DNA from: an uncultured Eubacterium sp.
GTDB taxonomy: Bacteria > Bacillota > Clostridia > Lachnospirales > CAG-274
Reading direction: 5' to 3'
Length of the DNA stretch: 6,614 nt
Assembly: GCA_900545305.1 (NCBI GenBank)
Contig: UQYD01000066.1
Location: 1 to 6,614 of the forward strand
Under the pieces are notes generated by a model. That model had not been told where the DNA came from. It saw only the letters and a list, made by a program, of their open reading frames with translations, and did no database searches. How positions within the stretch are numbered: position 1 is the stretch's first letter; every line of letters begins with the position of its first letter. Below, one piece after another: positions 1 through 6,435 of this stretch. The translations under genes and the position numbers were made by a program.

Positions 1-859
1 CCTTTGTATCACTACCTAAAGCATTGGAAGTTTTATTTGCCCAAACAGATGTAGGACTAATACCAAAGGCAATGCTTGAATCATAATTCTTAATATCATC
101 ACGAACAGCCTGAACCATCTTGTTTACATTTTCACGTCGCCAGTCTGCTCTATTCATACCATTTCCATACTTAGCATAAGAATCATCATCATCAAATTTC
201 TGACCCGGATAGAAATAATCATCAAAATGTATACCGTCAACGTCATAATTTCTTATTATTTCGTCTACACCATTTACAATGAGTTGTCTTACTTCTGGAA
301 GTGCTGGGTTATAATAATAATTTCCGTCACTATACTTTACGCAATACTCTGGGTGCTGTTTTGCTGGATTTGTATTAGCAAGTCCGGTTAAACTGGCATT
401 ATTTGATTTAGTTGCTCTAAGTGGGTTTACCCAAGCATGTAATTCCATTCCCCTTTTATGAGCACCCTCAATCCAATATTCAAGAGGGTCAAAATTATCA
501 GATGGTGCTGTTCCCTGTGAACCAGTTAAAACATTACTCCAAGGGAAAATATTTGATTTATAAAGGCTGTCTGATGCCTGTCTTACTTGAAAAAATACAG
601 CATTACAGTTCATAGCTTTAATGTTATCAAGTATTGTGTCAGCTTCTTTTTTTAAAGCAACTGCATCTGTTGTTGCCTTTGTGGGATAATCTAAATTTGC
701 AGTTGTTGCAACCCACACTCCTCGCATATTGCCACTTGTGACGATGCTTGTATTGGCAGTATTAGTGGAATTATTAGAATCAGCCTTTGTAACAAGTCCA
801 CAAATTTGAAGTGAGAGTATAACAGATAATATTATTGTTACAATTCCTCTTTTATTCAT
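1..859 (-). CDS. Secreted family 10-like glycosyl hydrolase (GHL10), C-terminus cut by window edge
   Basis: I translated this frame by hand from the ATG at 859; it stays open for 286 codons to the window edge, so the C-terminal part is missing. Residues 1-26 look like a Sec signal peptide: MNKR, a hydrophobic core (about 6-23), and a possible signal peptidase I site after T-K-A26. The mature part has hallmarks of the GHL10 (DUF187, PF02638) TIM-barrel family: RGVWVATTANLDYP from 46, AVFFQVRQASDSLY (87-100), GMELHAWVNPLRA (137-149), VDGIHFDDYFYP (207-218, with the paired Asp typical of the active-site strand) and AFGISPTSVW (264-273). Family members are poorly characterised enzymes thought to act on cell-surface or extracellular polysaccharide; the substrate cannot be told from sequence. 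The start is supported by AAAGGAG at 867-873, seven bases upstream. The start codon overlaps the end of rarA by 8 nt, so translation is probably coupled. Family call is firm, function is inferred. Confidence 0.9.
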   Translation of the reverse strand, partial: MNKRGIVTIILSVILSLQICGLVTKADSNNSTNTANTSIVTSGNMRGVWVATTANLDYPTKATTDAVALKKEADTILDNIKAMNCNAVFFQVRQASDSLYKSNIFPWSNVLTGSQGTAPSDNFDPLEYWIEGAHKRGMELHAWVNPLRATKSNNASLTGLANTNPAKQHPEYCVKYSDGNYYYNPALPEVRQLIVNGVDEIIRNYDVDGIHFDDYFYPGQKFDDDDSYAKYGNGMNRADWRRENVNKMVQAVRDDIKNYDSSIAFGISPTSVWANKTSNALGSDTK

Positions 860-2180
860 TACTATTCTCCTTTATGTACTGCATCCACTTTTTCATTTTT
901 ACTTCTTCGCCATTATCTGACATTTCATAATATACTCTATCAACCAATTCATCAGGAAGATACTGCTGTTTCACATAATGGTTATTATAGTTATGAGCAT
1001 ATTTATAACCGAGACCGTGACCCATTTTTTCAGCCCCTGGGTAGTGTGCATCTCTTAAATGGTTAGGCACTCCGGAAGTTTTTACATTTCTTACATCTGC
1101 CATAGCCATATCAATAGCGTTTATACTGGCATTAGACTTAGGCGAACAGGCTACATACATAGCTGCTTGAGAAAGATTTATTCTCGCCTCTGGAAGTCCT
1201 ATAAAATTAACTGCGTCCATAGCTGCATTGGCTACTACTAATGCCATAGGATTTGCATTACCTACATCCTCTGATGCACAAACTATAATTCTTCTGGCAA
1301 TAAACTTAGGGTCTTCTCCGGCATAAATCATTTTTGCCAAATAATATGCTGTAGCATTAGGGTCAGAACCTCTCATACTTTTTATAAAAGCAGATATGGT
1401 ATCATAATGGTTATCCCCGTCTTTGTCATAATTCAAAGCTCGTTTTTGTATACATTGTTCTGCTGTTCTTATATCAATATGTATTTTACCATCTGAACTT
1501 GGTTCTGTAGTAAGAACTGCCAATTCAATAGCATTTAATGAAATTCGTGCATCTCCATTAGCTGTATTAGCTAAAAATTCCAGTGCATCATCATCAATAA
1601 CAGCATTATACACACCCAATCCCTTTTCTACATCGGTTAATGCCCTTTTTATAATGGTCTTAATATTTTCTATAGAAAGTGCCTTTAATTCAAATATTAT
1701 ACTTCTTGAAACAAGGGCCTTATTAACCTCAAAATATGGATTTTCAGTTGTTGCTCCTATTAAAATTATAGTACCATCTTCAACATATGGCAAAAGAGCA
1801 TCTTGTTGAGATTTATTAAATCTATGAATCTCGTCAATAAACAATATTGTCTTTCTACCATAGCCACCTAAAATCATTTTCGCCTTTTCAACAGTATCTG
1901 TAATATCCTTTTTTCCTGCTGTTGTAGCATTAATTTGCTGAAAATCACTTTTTGTACTATTGGCAATAACCTTTGCTAAAGTGGTTTTGCCAGTACCCGG
2001 TGGTCCATAAAGTATAATAGAGGAAAGTTTGTCAGCTTTTATTGCTCTATAAAGTAAAGTATCCTTACCAACAATATGTTCTTGTCCAACAAATTCATCA
2101 AGAGTAGTAGGTCTTAATCTTGCTGCCAAGGGACTTTCTTTTTTCATTTTTTGTTGGGATTGATACTCAAATAAGTCCAT
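852..2180 (-). CDS. rarA: Replication-associated recombination protein A (RarA/MgsA), AAA+ ATPase
   Basis: A 442-residue protein of usual RarA length. RarA is a cytoplasmic, tetrameric AAA+ ATPase related to clamp loaders and RuvB (eukaryotic homologue WRNIP1/Mgs1); it acts at stalled replication forks and single-strand gaps. Visible motifs: the N-terminal LAARLRPTTLDEFVGQEH (18-35), Walker A GPPGTGKT (59-66), Walker B LFIDEIHRF (113-121, Asp116/Glu117), sensor 1 GATTENP (142-148), likely arginine finger SR (158-159), sensor 2 GDARISLN (209-216), and the C-terminal tetramerisation domain with SDPNATAYYLAKM (272-284) and ASEDVGNANP (302-311). No residue expected to be essential is missing. I start it at MDLFEYQ (2180) because AAAGGAGG sits six bases upstream; a start at 2234 would lie upstream of the predicted promoter -10 box. 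It has its own promoter and is the first gene of a unit with the GHL10 gene, whose ATG overlaps the rarA stop. Confidence 0.97.
   Translation of the reverse strand: MDLFEYQSQQKMKKESPLAARLRPTTLDEFVGQEHIVGKDTLLYRAIKADKLSSIILYGPPGTGKTTLAKVIANSTKSDFQQINATTAGKKDITDTVEKAKMILGGYGRKTILFIDEIHRFNKSQQDALLPYVEDGTIILIGATTENPYFEVNKALVSRSIIFELKALSIENIKTIIKRALTDVEKGLGVYNAVIDDDALEFLANTANGDARISLNAIELAVLTTEPSSDGKIHIDIRTAEQCIQKRALNYDKDGDNHYDTISAFIKSMRGSDPNATAYYLAKMIYAGEDPKFIARRIIVCASEDVGNANPMALVVANAAMDAVNFIGLPEARINLSQAAMYVACSPKSNASINAIDMAMADVRNVKTSGVPNHLRDAHYPGAEKMGHGLGYKYAHNYNNHYVKQQYLPDELVDRVYYEMSDNGEEVKMKKWMQYIKENSNE
867..873 (-). promoter_or_regulatory. Ribosome binding site of the GHL10 gene, inside the rarA 3' end
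   Basis: AAAGGAG lies within the last codons of rarA (the codons for Ile-Lys-Glu), seven bases before the ATG at 859. It fixes the start of the hydrolase gene and shows that this gene is read from the rarA transcript. Confidence 0.75.
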
Positions 2181-2186
2181 ATTCTT

Positions 2187-2194
2187 CCTCCTTT
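2187..2194 (-). promoter_or_regulatory. Ribosome binding site of rarA (decides the start)
   Basis: AAAGGAGG with a six-base spacer (AAGAAT) to the ATG at 2180. It selects the MDLFEYQ start over the in-frame ATG codons further upstream (2234 and 2231), which have no comparable site. Confidence 0.85.
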
Positions 2195-2214
2195 CGGTCA
2201 CACAAATACATTTT

Positions 2215-2242
2215 ATTATACCACATAACATCATTTAATCAA
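2215..2242 (-). promoter_or_regulatory. Predicted sigma-A promoter of rarA-GHL10, extended -10
   Basis: Reading the minus strand: TTGATT (2242-2237), a 16-base spacer, then TATAAT (2220-2215), preceded by TGG, an extended -10 element. Transcription would start near 2208, leaving a leader of about 28 bases that contains the ribosome site. It lies downstream of the aspS terminator, as expected for an independent unit. Predicted from sequence only. Confidence 0.7.
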
Positions 2243-2342
2243 CGCAAAATAGGTATTGTAATAAAAAAATAATTTTTTCCTTTTCTATTTTATAGCTATC
2301 TCCATAAAAAAAGAACAACCTTATAAAACATATTAAAACAAA

Positions 2343-2378
2343 GTCAAAAAGACGAGATTGCATAACACAATCTCGTCT
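2343..2378 (-). terminator. Intrinsic terminator of aspS
   Basis: An 11-bp perfect stem (2350-2360 with 2368-2378; GACGAGATTG core) and a 7-base loop, followed on the minus strand by TTTTT (2350-2346) and a T-rich stretch. It begins 14 bases after the aspS stop codon. The U-tract is convincing only in the minus direction, so I read it as one-way and belonging to aspS. The rest of the 211-base gap between aspS and rarA (2181-2391) holds only this hairpin, AT-rich filler and the rarA promoter. Confidence 0.9.
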
Positions 2379-2391
2379 CAAAAAACAAATA

Positions 2392-4143
2392 TTACTGTCT
2401 AACCTTAATGTGTACTTCTCTTAACTGCTGTTCAGTTACTTCATTAGGAGCACCACACATTAAATCCTGTGCATTACCATTCATAGGGAATGGAATTACT
2501 TCTCTGATATTTTCTTCATTTCTGAGAAGCATAATCATTCTATCAACACCAGGAGCCATACCTGCATGAGGTGGAGCACCAAACTGGAAGGCGTTGTACA
2601 ATGCACCGAATTTTTCCTTTAAGTCTTCTTCTGTATAGCCAGCGATTTCGAAAGCCTTAACCATAATATCAAGGTTATGGTTTCTTACAGCACCAGAAGA
2701 AAGTTCAACACCATTACAAACAATATCATACTGATATGCAAGAATATCTCTAGGGTCCTTAGTATTAAGAGCCTCTAAACCACCCTGTGGCATTGAGAAT
2801 GGGTTGTGAGTGAAGATAATCTTCTTAGCTTCCTTGTCATATTCAAACATAGGGAAGTCGTTAATGAAACAGAATCTATAAGCATTCTTTTCAAGTAAGT
2901 CAAGTCTTGCACCAAGTTCATTTCTAATCTGACCTGCGTAAAGAGCAGCGTGTTCTTCTGTATCAGCGATGAAGAAGATTGTATCGCCAACTTCAAGATT
3001 TGCAATATCAGCAATTTCCTGCTTCATATCGTCTGGAATAAACTTGTCGATAGGACCCTTGTAAGACTTATCTTCAAGAACTTCAAGGTAGCCAAGACCA
3101 CCCATACCAATAGACTGAGCAAACTTTAAGAGTTTTTCATGGAAGCCCTTAGACATATCAGCATGAACCTTAATAGCTCTTACAGTCTTGCCATGGAAAG
3201 GCTTAAATGTACATCTCTGGAAGAAGTCAGTTGTATCTACAATTCTAAGAGGGTTTCTTAAATCTGGCTTATCTGTACCAAATTCAAGCATAGCCTGCTT
3301 ATAGCTAATTACTGGATAAGGAGCCTGTGTAACAACAGCACCTTCTGGAGCAAATTTGCTAAATGTTTCAGTAAGAACTTCTTCGCCTACTCTAAATACA
3401 TCTTCCTGAGTAGCAAAGCTCATTTCAAAGTCAAGCTGATAGAATTCGCCTGGAGAACGGTCAGCTCTGGCATCTTCATCTCTGAAGCAAGGTGCAATTT
3501 GGAAATACTTATCAAAACCAGAAACCATAAGAAGCTGCTTATACTGCTGTGGAGCCTGTGGTAAAGCATAGAACTTGCCCTTGAACTTTCTTGAAGGTAC
3601 GATATAATCTCTAGCACCTTCTGGAGAAGAAGCACAAAGAATAGGAGTCTGAATTTCTAAGAAACCCATTTCTGTCATTTTCTGTCTCAAGAAACTAATT
3701 ACCTTAGAACGGAAAATCATATTATCTCTTACCTTTGTATTTCTTAAATCAAGGTATCTGTATTTAAGACGAACATCTTCTCTGATTTCCTTAGAAGTTG
3801 CAACTTCGAAAGGAAGCTGTCTGTAAACCTTACCTAAGATTTCTACCTTATGAGCTTCAAGTTCGATAGTACCTGTAGGAATCTTTGGGTTATAAGTATC
3901 TTCATCTCTGTGGTCAATTACACCCTCGATAGAGATACAATCTTCTTTGTTAATACCATCTAAGAGAGTTGTATCACGCATTACTACCTGTAATACACCA
4001 TACATATCTCTAAGGTCAATAAAAGATACACCACCATGGTCACGAATGTTTTCTACCCAACCACAAACTTTTTTAGTTGAGCCAACATCACCCTCAGTGA
4101 GCTTATCTAATGTTACGTTACGATAAATGTTAGATGTGTTCAT
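2392..4143 (-). CDS. aspS: Aspartyl-tRNA synthetase, probably non-discriminating (Asp/Asn)
   Basis: A 583-residue bacterial-type class IIb synthetase that joins Asp to tRNA in the cytoplasm. In order: an OB-fold anticodon-binding domain (about 24-105, CGWVENIRDHGG..FIDLRD), catalytic motif 1 around FLEIQTPIL (161-169), SPEGARDY (173-180), QAPQQYKQLLM (196-206), motif 2 CFRDEDARADRSPGEFYQLD (219-238, Arg221), the bacterial GAD insertion (about 290-420), and motif 3 GAPPHAGMAPGVDRM (522-536, Arg535). The ATG at 4143 has AAGGAGA six bases before the codon; an open frame to 4206 exists but runs into the T-box terminator stem, so it is not used. His36 in RDHGG corresponds to the position (His31 in Pseudomonas aeruginosa) that is His in non-discriminating AspRS and usually Leu in tRNA-Asp-specific enzymes. 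With the Asn-type specifier in the leader, this suggests it also makes Asp-tRNA-Asn for GatCAB. Enzyme identity is certain; the relaxed specificity is inferred. Confidence 0.98.
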   Translation of the reverse strand: MNTSNIYRNVTLDKLTEGDVGSTKKVCGWVENIRDHGGVSFIDLRDMYGVLQVVMRDTTLLDGINKEDCISIEGVIDHRDEDTYNPKIPTGTIELEAHKVEILGKVYRQLPFEVATSKEIREDVRLKYRYLDLRNTKVRDNMIFRSKVISFLRQKMTEMGFLEIQTPILCASSPEGARDYIVPSRKFKGKFYALPQAPQQYKQLLMVSGFDKYFQIAPCFRDEDARADRSPGEFYQLDFEMSFATQEDVFRVGEEVLTETFSKFAPEGAVVTQAPYPVISYKQAMLEFGTDKPDLRNPLRIVDTTDFFQRCTFKPFHGKTVRAIKVHADMSKGFHEKLLKFAQSIGMGGLGYLEVLEDKSYKGPIDKFIPDDMKQEIADIANLEVGDTIFFIADTEEHAALYAGQIRNELGARLDLLEKNAYRFCFINDFPMFEYDKEAKKIIFTHNPFSMPQGGLEALNTKDPRDILAYQYDIVCNGVELSSGAVRNHNLDIMVKAFEIAGYTEEDLKEKFGALYNAFQFGAPPHAGMAPGVDRMIMLLRNEENIREVIPFPMNGNAQDLMCGAPNEVTEQQLREVHIKVRQ

Positions 4144-4148
4144 TGTTT

Positions 4149-4155
4149 TCTCCTT
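4149..4155 (-). promoter_or_regulatory. Ribosome binding site of aspS (decides the start)
   Basis: AAGGAGA lies downstream of the T-box terminator, five bases (AAACA) plus one before the ATG at 4143, and fixes the start at MNTSNIY. Because it is outside the terminator stem, control should be by transcription attenuation and not by hiding the ribosome site. Confidence 0.85.
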
Positions 4156-4187
4156 ATATATTTTTATAGTACAGATTTTCAGGCAAT

Positions 4188-4229
4188 AAAAAAACTGCCC
4201 ATCCAAAACAAATGTCAGGACGAACAGTT
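4188..4229 (-). terminator. Conditional T-box terminator upstream of aspS
   Basis: AACTGTTCGTCC pairs over 12 bp (including G-U pairs) with GGATGGGCAGTT around a 13-base loop, and is followed by a run of T (seven in total from 4194 to 4188). It stops transcription when the cognate tRNA is charged. It is also the first intrinsic terminator met by transcripts coming from larC. Confidence 0.92.
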
Positions 4230-4251
4230 AAATGTCCGCGGTACCACCTGA
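4215..4251 (-). promoter_or_regulatory. T-box antiterminator helix
   Basis: TCAGG pairs with CCTGA (helix A1), the 7-base bulge TGGTACC holds the acceptor-binding bases, and GCGGACA pairs with TGTTCGT (helix A2) around the loop TTTAAC. This matches the T-box antiterminator architecture exactly. Its 3' half (4229-4215) overlaps the terminator 5' strand, so the two folds exclude one another. Confidence 0.9.
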
Positions 4252-4439
4252 ATTACTGATTAACAGTCCCTCAATACTGATAACGCCCAGTAAAGCGACG
4301 CACCTACTCGAAAACTCTTTCAGATTGTGGCTGGTAAAGTGTTATTCGCACAAGCTCTATTACAAAGTTTCCACTATCCTTTGCTCACTGTAAACGATTA
4401 CTTATGTTACTTGTCTTTGTCATCGCCATGTTTTCCTAG

Positions 4440-4468
4440 ATTATACAATAAACAAGCTATTTTGTCAA
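4440..4468 (-). promoter_or_regulatory. Consensus sigma-A promoter of aspS
   Basis: On the minus strand TTGACA (4468-4463), a 17-base spacer and TATAAT (4445-4440): a perfect match to the sigma-A consensus with optimal spacing. Transcription would start near 4433, just before T-box stem I. The -35 box begins on the base after the larC stop codon, so the two units are packed without any gap. Confidence 0.92.
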
Positions 4469-5683
4469 TTACTTATCTTCTGAAATTATTTTTTTAACCT
4501 GTGAAATTGACATATCATTTTTTGTCGCCAATTCAGAAAGTGTAGAATATTCTATTTTTTCTTTTTCACAACCATAACCAAAGGATTTTTTCACCTGTAT
4601 TGTACCCAATTTAGTATTTTTTTCTTCAATTTTTCTTTCTAAAATATATCTATTCATTATACTTTCTCTTACGCCAATAGTGGAAGTATACTTAAATATT
4701 GTTTCTACAATTTTATTTTTATCCCTTTCAACACAAAGACAAGTTAATATAACTGCCGGTCTGTTTTTCTTCATATAAATTGGCACTGTAAATACATCTC
4801 TTGCTCCTGCACTAAAAAGCATTTCCTCTGCAAAAGATATTTCTTCTCCTGTCATATCATCAATATTACATTCCAATTTTGTAATAGTATCTGTCTTTTC
4901 TTCCTGTGTATTTCCTAAAATAGCTCGAACACAATTTGCTGTTTCAAATTCTTTATGTCCCATACCATATCCAATTTTTTCAATTTCTATTGTAGGCATA
5001 GGCTTGTATTCATTCACAAAATACTTTAATAGTGCCGCTCCTGTAGGAGTACACAATTCCCCTACTACATCATTAGAATAAACAGGCATACCTTTCATTA
5101 TAAGTGCTGTAGCTGGTGCTGGAACTGGAAGTATGCCATGAGCACACTTTACTGTACCACTTCCTACATTTATATTAGAGCAACATATATTATCTACATC
5201 TAGTTCATACATAATATAGCTAACACCGACAATATCGGCTATAGCGTCTTTGTTTCCAACTTCGTGAAAATGAATCATATCTACATGCTTATTGTGAACC
5301 TTGCTTTCAGCATCTGCTATTATGTTATAAACTTCTATGGCATCATTTTTTACTTTTTCAGGAATATTTAATCCATTTATAATTTCTGTAATAGATTTCA
5401 TATTGCTATGTTCGTGATGATGGTGGTCATGGTGATGATGAGAATGTTCGTGGTTGTGGTCATTATCTGTGCTTTCCTCTATTTCACCATTTATTTTTAC
5501 ATCTGTTAAAGTACCTGTTATCCCACATCTTTCAACAGCCTTTGATTCATATACTACATCTTTTAAACCTATTTTATTTAGTTTTTGGAAAAACTCATCT
5601 TTGTTTGGCAAGAGTTCTGAAAGTGCTGACATCAACATATCTCCTGCACAACCCATATTACATTGTATATATAAAGTTTTCAT
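4469..5683 (-). CDS. larC: Nickel-pincer cofactor biosynthesis protein LarC (CTP-dependent nickel insertase)
   Basis: A 404-residue full-length LarC (formerly DUF111, PF01969). In the characterised pathway LarC uses CTP to insert nickel into the dithiolated pyridinium mononucleotide made by LarB and LarE, giving the NPN cofactor. Visible family motifs: the N-terminal CNMGCAGDMLMSAL (8-21), HFHEVGNKDAIADIVG (138-153), GSGTVKCAHGILPVPAPAT (174-192), GELCTPTGAALLK (208-220), and the C-terminal half starting near LECNIDDMTGEE (270-281). Residues 76-92 form a loop with 12 His in 17 positions, a likely nickel-binding or storage segment. In Lactobacillus plantarum the gene is split into larC1/larC2 and joined by ribosomal frameshifting; here it is one uninterrupted frame. 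The ATG at 5683 follows the larB stop by one base and has AGGAGAG seven bases upstream. No terminator follows it before the aspS promoter. Confidence 0.96.
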   Translation of the reverse strand: MKTLYIQCNMGCAGDMLMSALSELLPNKDEFFQKLNKIGLKDVVYESKAVERCGITGTLTDVKINGEIEESTDNDHNHEHSHHHHDHHHHEHSNMKSITEIINGLNIPEKVKNDAIEVYNIIADAESKVHNKHVDMIHFHEVGNKDAIADIVGVSYIMYELDVDNICCSNINVGSGTVKCAHGILPVPAPATALIMKGMPVYSNDVVGELCTPTGAALLKYFVNEYKPMPTIEIEKIGYGMGHKEFETANCVRAILGNTQEEKTDTITKLECNIDDMTGEEISFAEEMLFSAGARDVFTVPIYMKKNRPAVILTCLCVERDKNKIVETIFKYTSTIGVRESIMNRYILERKIEEKNTKLGTIQVKKSFGYGCEKEKIEYSTLSELATKNDMSISQVKKIISEDK

Positions 5684-5684
5684 A

Positions 5685-6434
5685 CTAATTCTCTCCTATT
5701 TTATTTATCATACTTGCAAGATAGCCAGCTCCAAAACCGTTATCAATGTTTACAACACTTACACCACTAGCACAGGAATTAAGCATAGACAGAAGTGCTG
5801 CAAGTCCACCAAAAGCTGCACCATAGCCTACACTTGTAGGCACAGCAATAACAGGGCAATCTGCCATACCTCCAACAACACTTGCTAATGCTCCTTCCAT
5901 ACCGGCAATAGCAACAATTACTTTTGCTGACATAATATCCTGTGTATGTGAAAGAAGTCTATGTATTCCAGCAACACCGGCATCATATATTCTGACCACT
6001 TTATTCCCTAAAGCCTCTGCCGTAAGGGCTGCTTCCTCGGCAACAGGCATATCGCTTGTGCCACCTGTTACAATTACTATCTTTCCATTGCCAGTAGGCT
6101 CTGGCATTTTACCTGCTATGGCAAGTTTAGGAATTTCATAATATTCAAAAGGCATTTTGCCCTGTGCATACTCTTTTGCCTCTTTGCTCATTCTTGTAAT
6201 TAAAACTGTTTCCTGTCCATTGTTTAAAAGAGAATTTGTTATTTCTACAATTTGTTCAGGTGTTTTGCTTGCACCATATACAACCTCTCCTATTCCTTGT
6301 CTAAGCAGTCTGTGATGGTCAATTTTTGCAAAGCCTAAATCTTCAAAAGGTTCTATTTTCAATTTTAAAAGAGCTTCGTCAACTGAAATATTTCCATTTT
6401 TAACATTTTCCAGTATGTTTTTAACACCATCCAT
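5685..6434 (-). CDS. larB: LarB, pyridinium-3,5-biscarboxylic acid mononucleotide synthase
   Basis: A 249-residue protein of normal LarB length. LarB carboxylates nicotinic acid adenine dinucleotide with CO2 and releases AMP, giving the biscarboxylated pyridinium mononucleotide, the first step of NPN cofactor synthesis. The N-terminal part (about 1-115) contains FAKIDHHRLLRQGIGEVVYG (35-54), a LarB signature. The C-terminal part (118-249) is a PurE-like AIRC fold with IVIVTGGTSDMPVAEEAA (119-136), GMEGALASVVGG (178-189), PTSVGYGAAFGG (199-210) and NSCASGVSVVNIDNGFGAG (219-237). Cys221 and Glu180 fall at the positions I recall as the catalytic Cys and an active-site Glu in the Lactobacillus plantarum enzyme. 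The ATG at 6434 has AAAGGAGA six bases upstream and follows the larE stop by one base. Confidence 0.97.
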   Translation of the reverse strand: MDGVKNILENVKNGNISVDEALLKLKIEPFEDLGFAKIDHHRLLRQGIGEVVYGASKTPEQIVEITNSLLNNGQETVLITRMSKEAKEYAQGKMPFEYYEIPKLAIAGKMPEPTGNGKIVIVTGGTSDMPVAEEAALTAEALGNKVVRIYDAGVAGIHRLLSHTQDIMSAKVIVAIAGMEGALASVVGGMADCPVIAVPTSVGYGAAFGGLAALLSMLNSCASGVSVVNIDNGFGAGYLASMINKIGEN

Positions 6435-6435
6435 A

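Larger units (their letters stand above)
4188..4434 (-). promoter_or_regulatory. T-box riboswitch leader of aspS, probable Asn (AAC) specifier
   Basis: The leader RNA has the expected T-box order. Stem I begins near 4427 (GGCGATGACAAAG) with an AGTA motif (4411-4408), an ACA-GTG-AGC bulged helix closed by GCT-TGT, and a distal hairpin CAAAG..CTTTG with the loop GATAGTGGAAA. The 3' side of the specifier loop reads GCGAATAACAC; the codon followed by a purine is AAC at 4343-4341. Then come a stem II region (GTAGGTGCG..GGGCGTTA), a small stem III (TTATCAGT..ACTGTTAA), and the T-box sequence AGGTGGTACCGCG with the acceptor-pairing bases TGGT at 4246-4243. T-boxes bind a matching uncharged tRNA and then let transcription continue. 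Class identity is very secure. The specifier was assigned by eye; AAC and the AAT one step earlier both encode Asn, and I see no GAC or GAT in that loop. Confidence 0.93.

Noticed and set aside
421..615. Plus-strand open frame of 64 codons
   Set aside because: It lies antisense to the well-conserved GHL10 coding sequence and its product shows no recognisable motif.
798..806. Possible lipobox cysteine (Cys20) in the GHL10 signal peptide
   Set aside because: The residue before Cys is Ile (LQIC); a lipobox needs Gly, Ala or Ser there. A signal peptidase I site after T-K-A26 fits better.
1059..1241. Plus-strand open frame of 60 codons
   Set aside because: Antisense to the conserved C-terminal domain of rarA; no supporting ribosome site or motif.
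2181..2234. Longer rarA start giving 18 extra residues
   Set aside because: It starts upstream of the predicted -10 box and transcription start, while AAAGGAGG precedes the ATG at 2180.
2260..2322. A/T palindrome (2260-2280) and a terminator-like half, AAGGTTGTTC followed by T-run, at about 2304-2322 on the minus strand
   Set aside because: The palindrome is pure A/T and would be a weak hairpin; the second has no matching 5' stem half nearby, so neither supports a terminator call.
2775..3635. Two minus-strand frames (2775-3014 and 3420-3635) inside aspS
   Set aside because: They are alternative frames within the intact, conserved aspS gene.
4144..4206. Longer aspS start giving 21 extra residues
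   Set aside because: It would begin inside the T-box terminator stem; the ATG at 4143 has a good ribosome site and the normal AspRS N-terminus.
5408..5458. Repeated CAT/CAC triplets as a DNA tandem repeat
   Set aside because: Explained by the His-rich coding loop of LarC; the codons are mixed and interrupted, so it is not a separate repeat element.
5454..5888. Plus-strand open frame of 144 codons
   Set aside because: Antisense to the larC start and the conserved larB PurE-like region; low-complexity Ser/Thr/Cys-rich product typical of a shadow frame.
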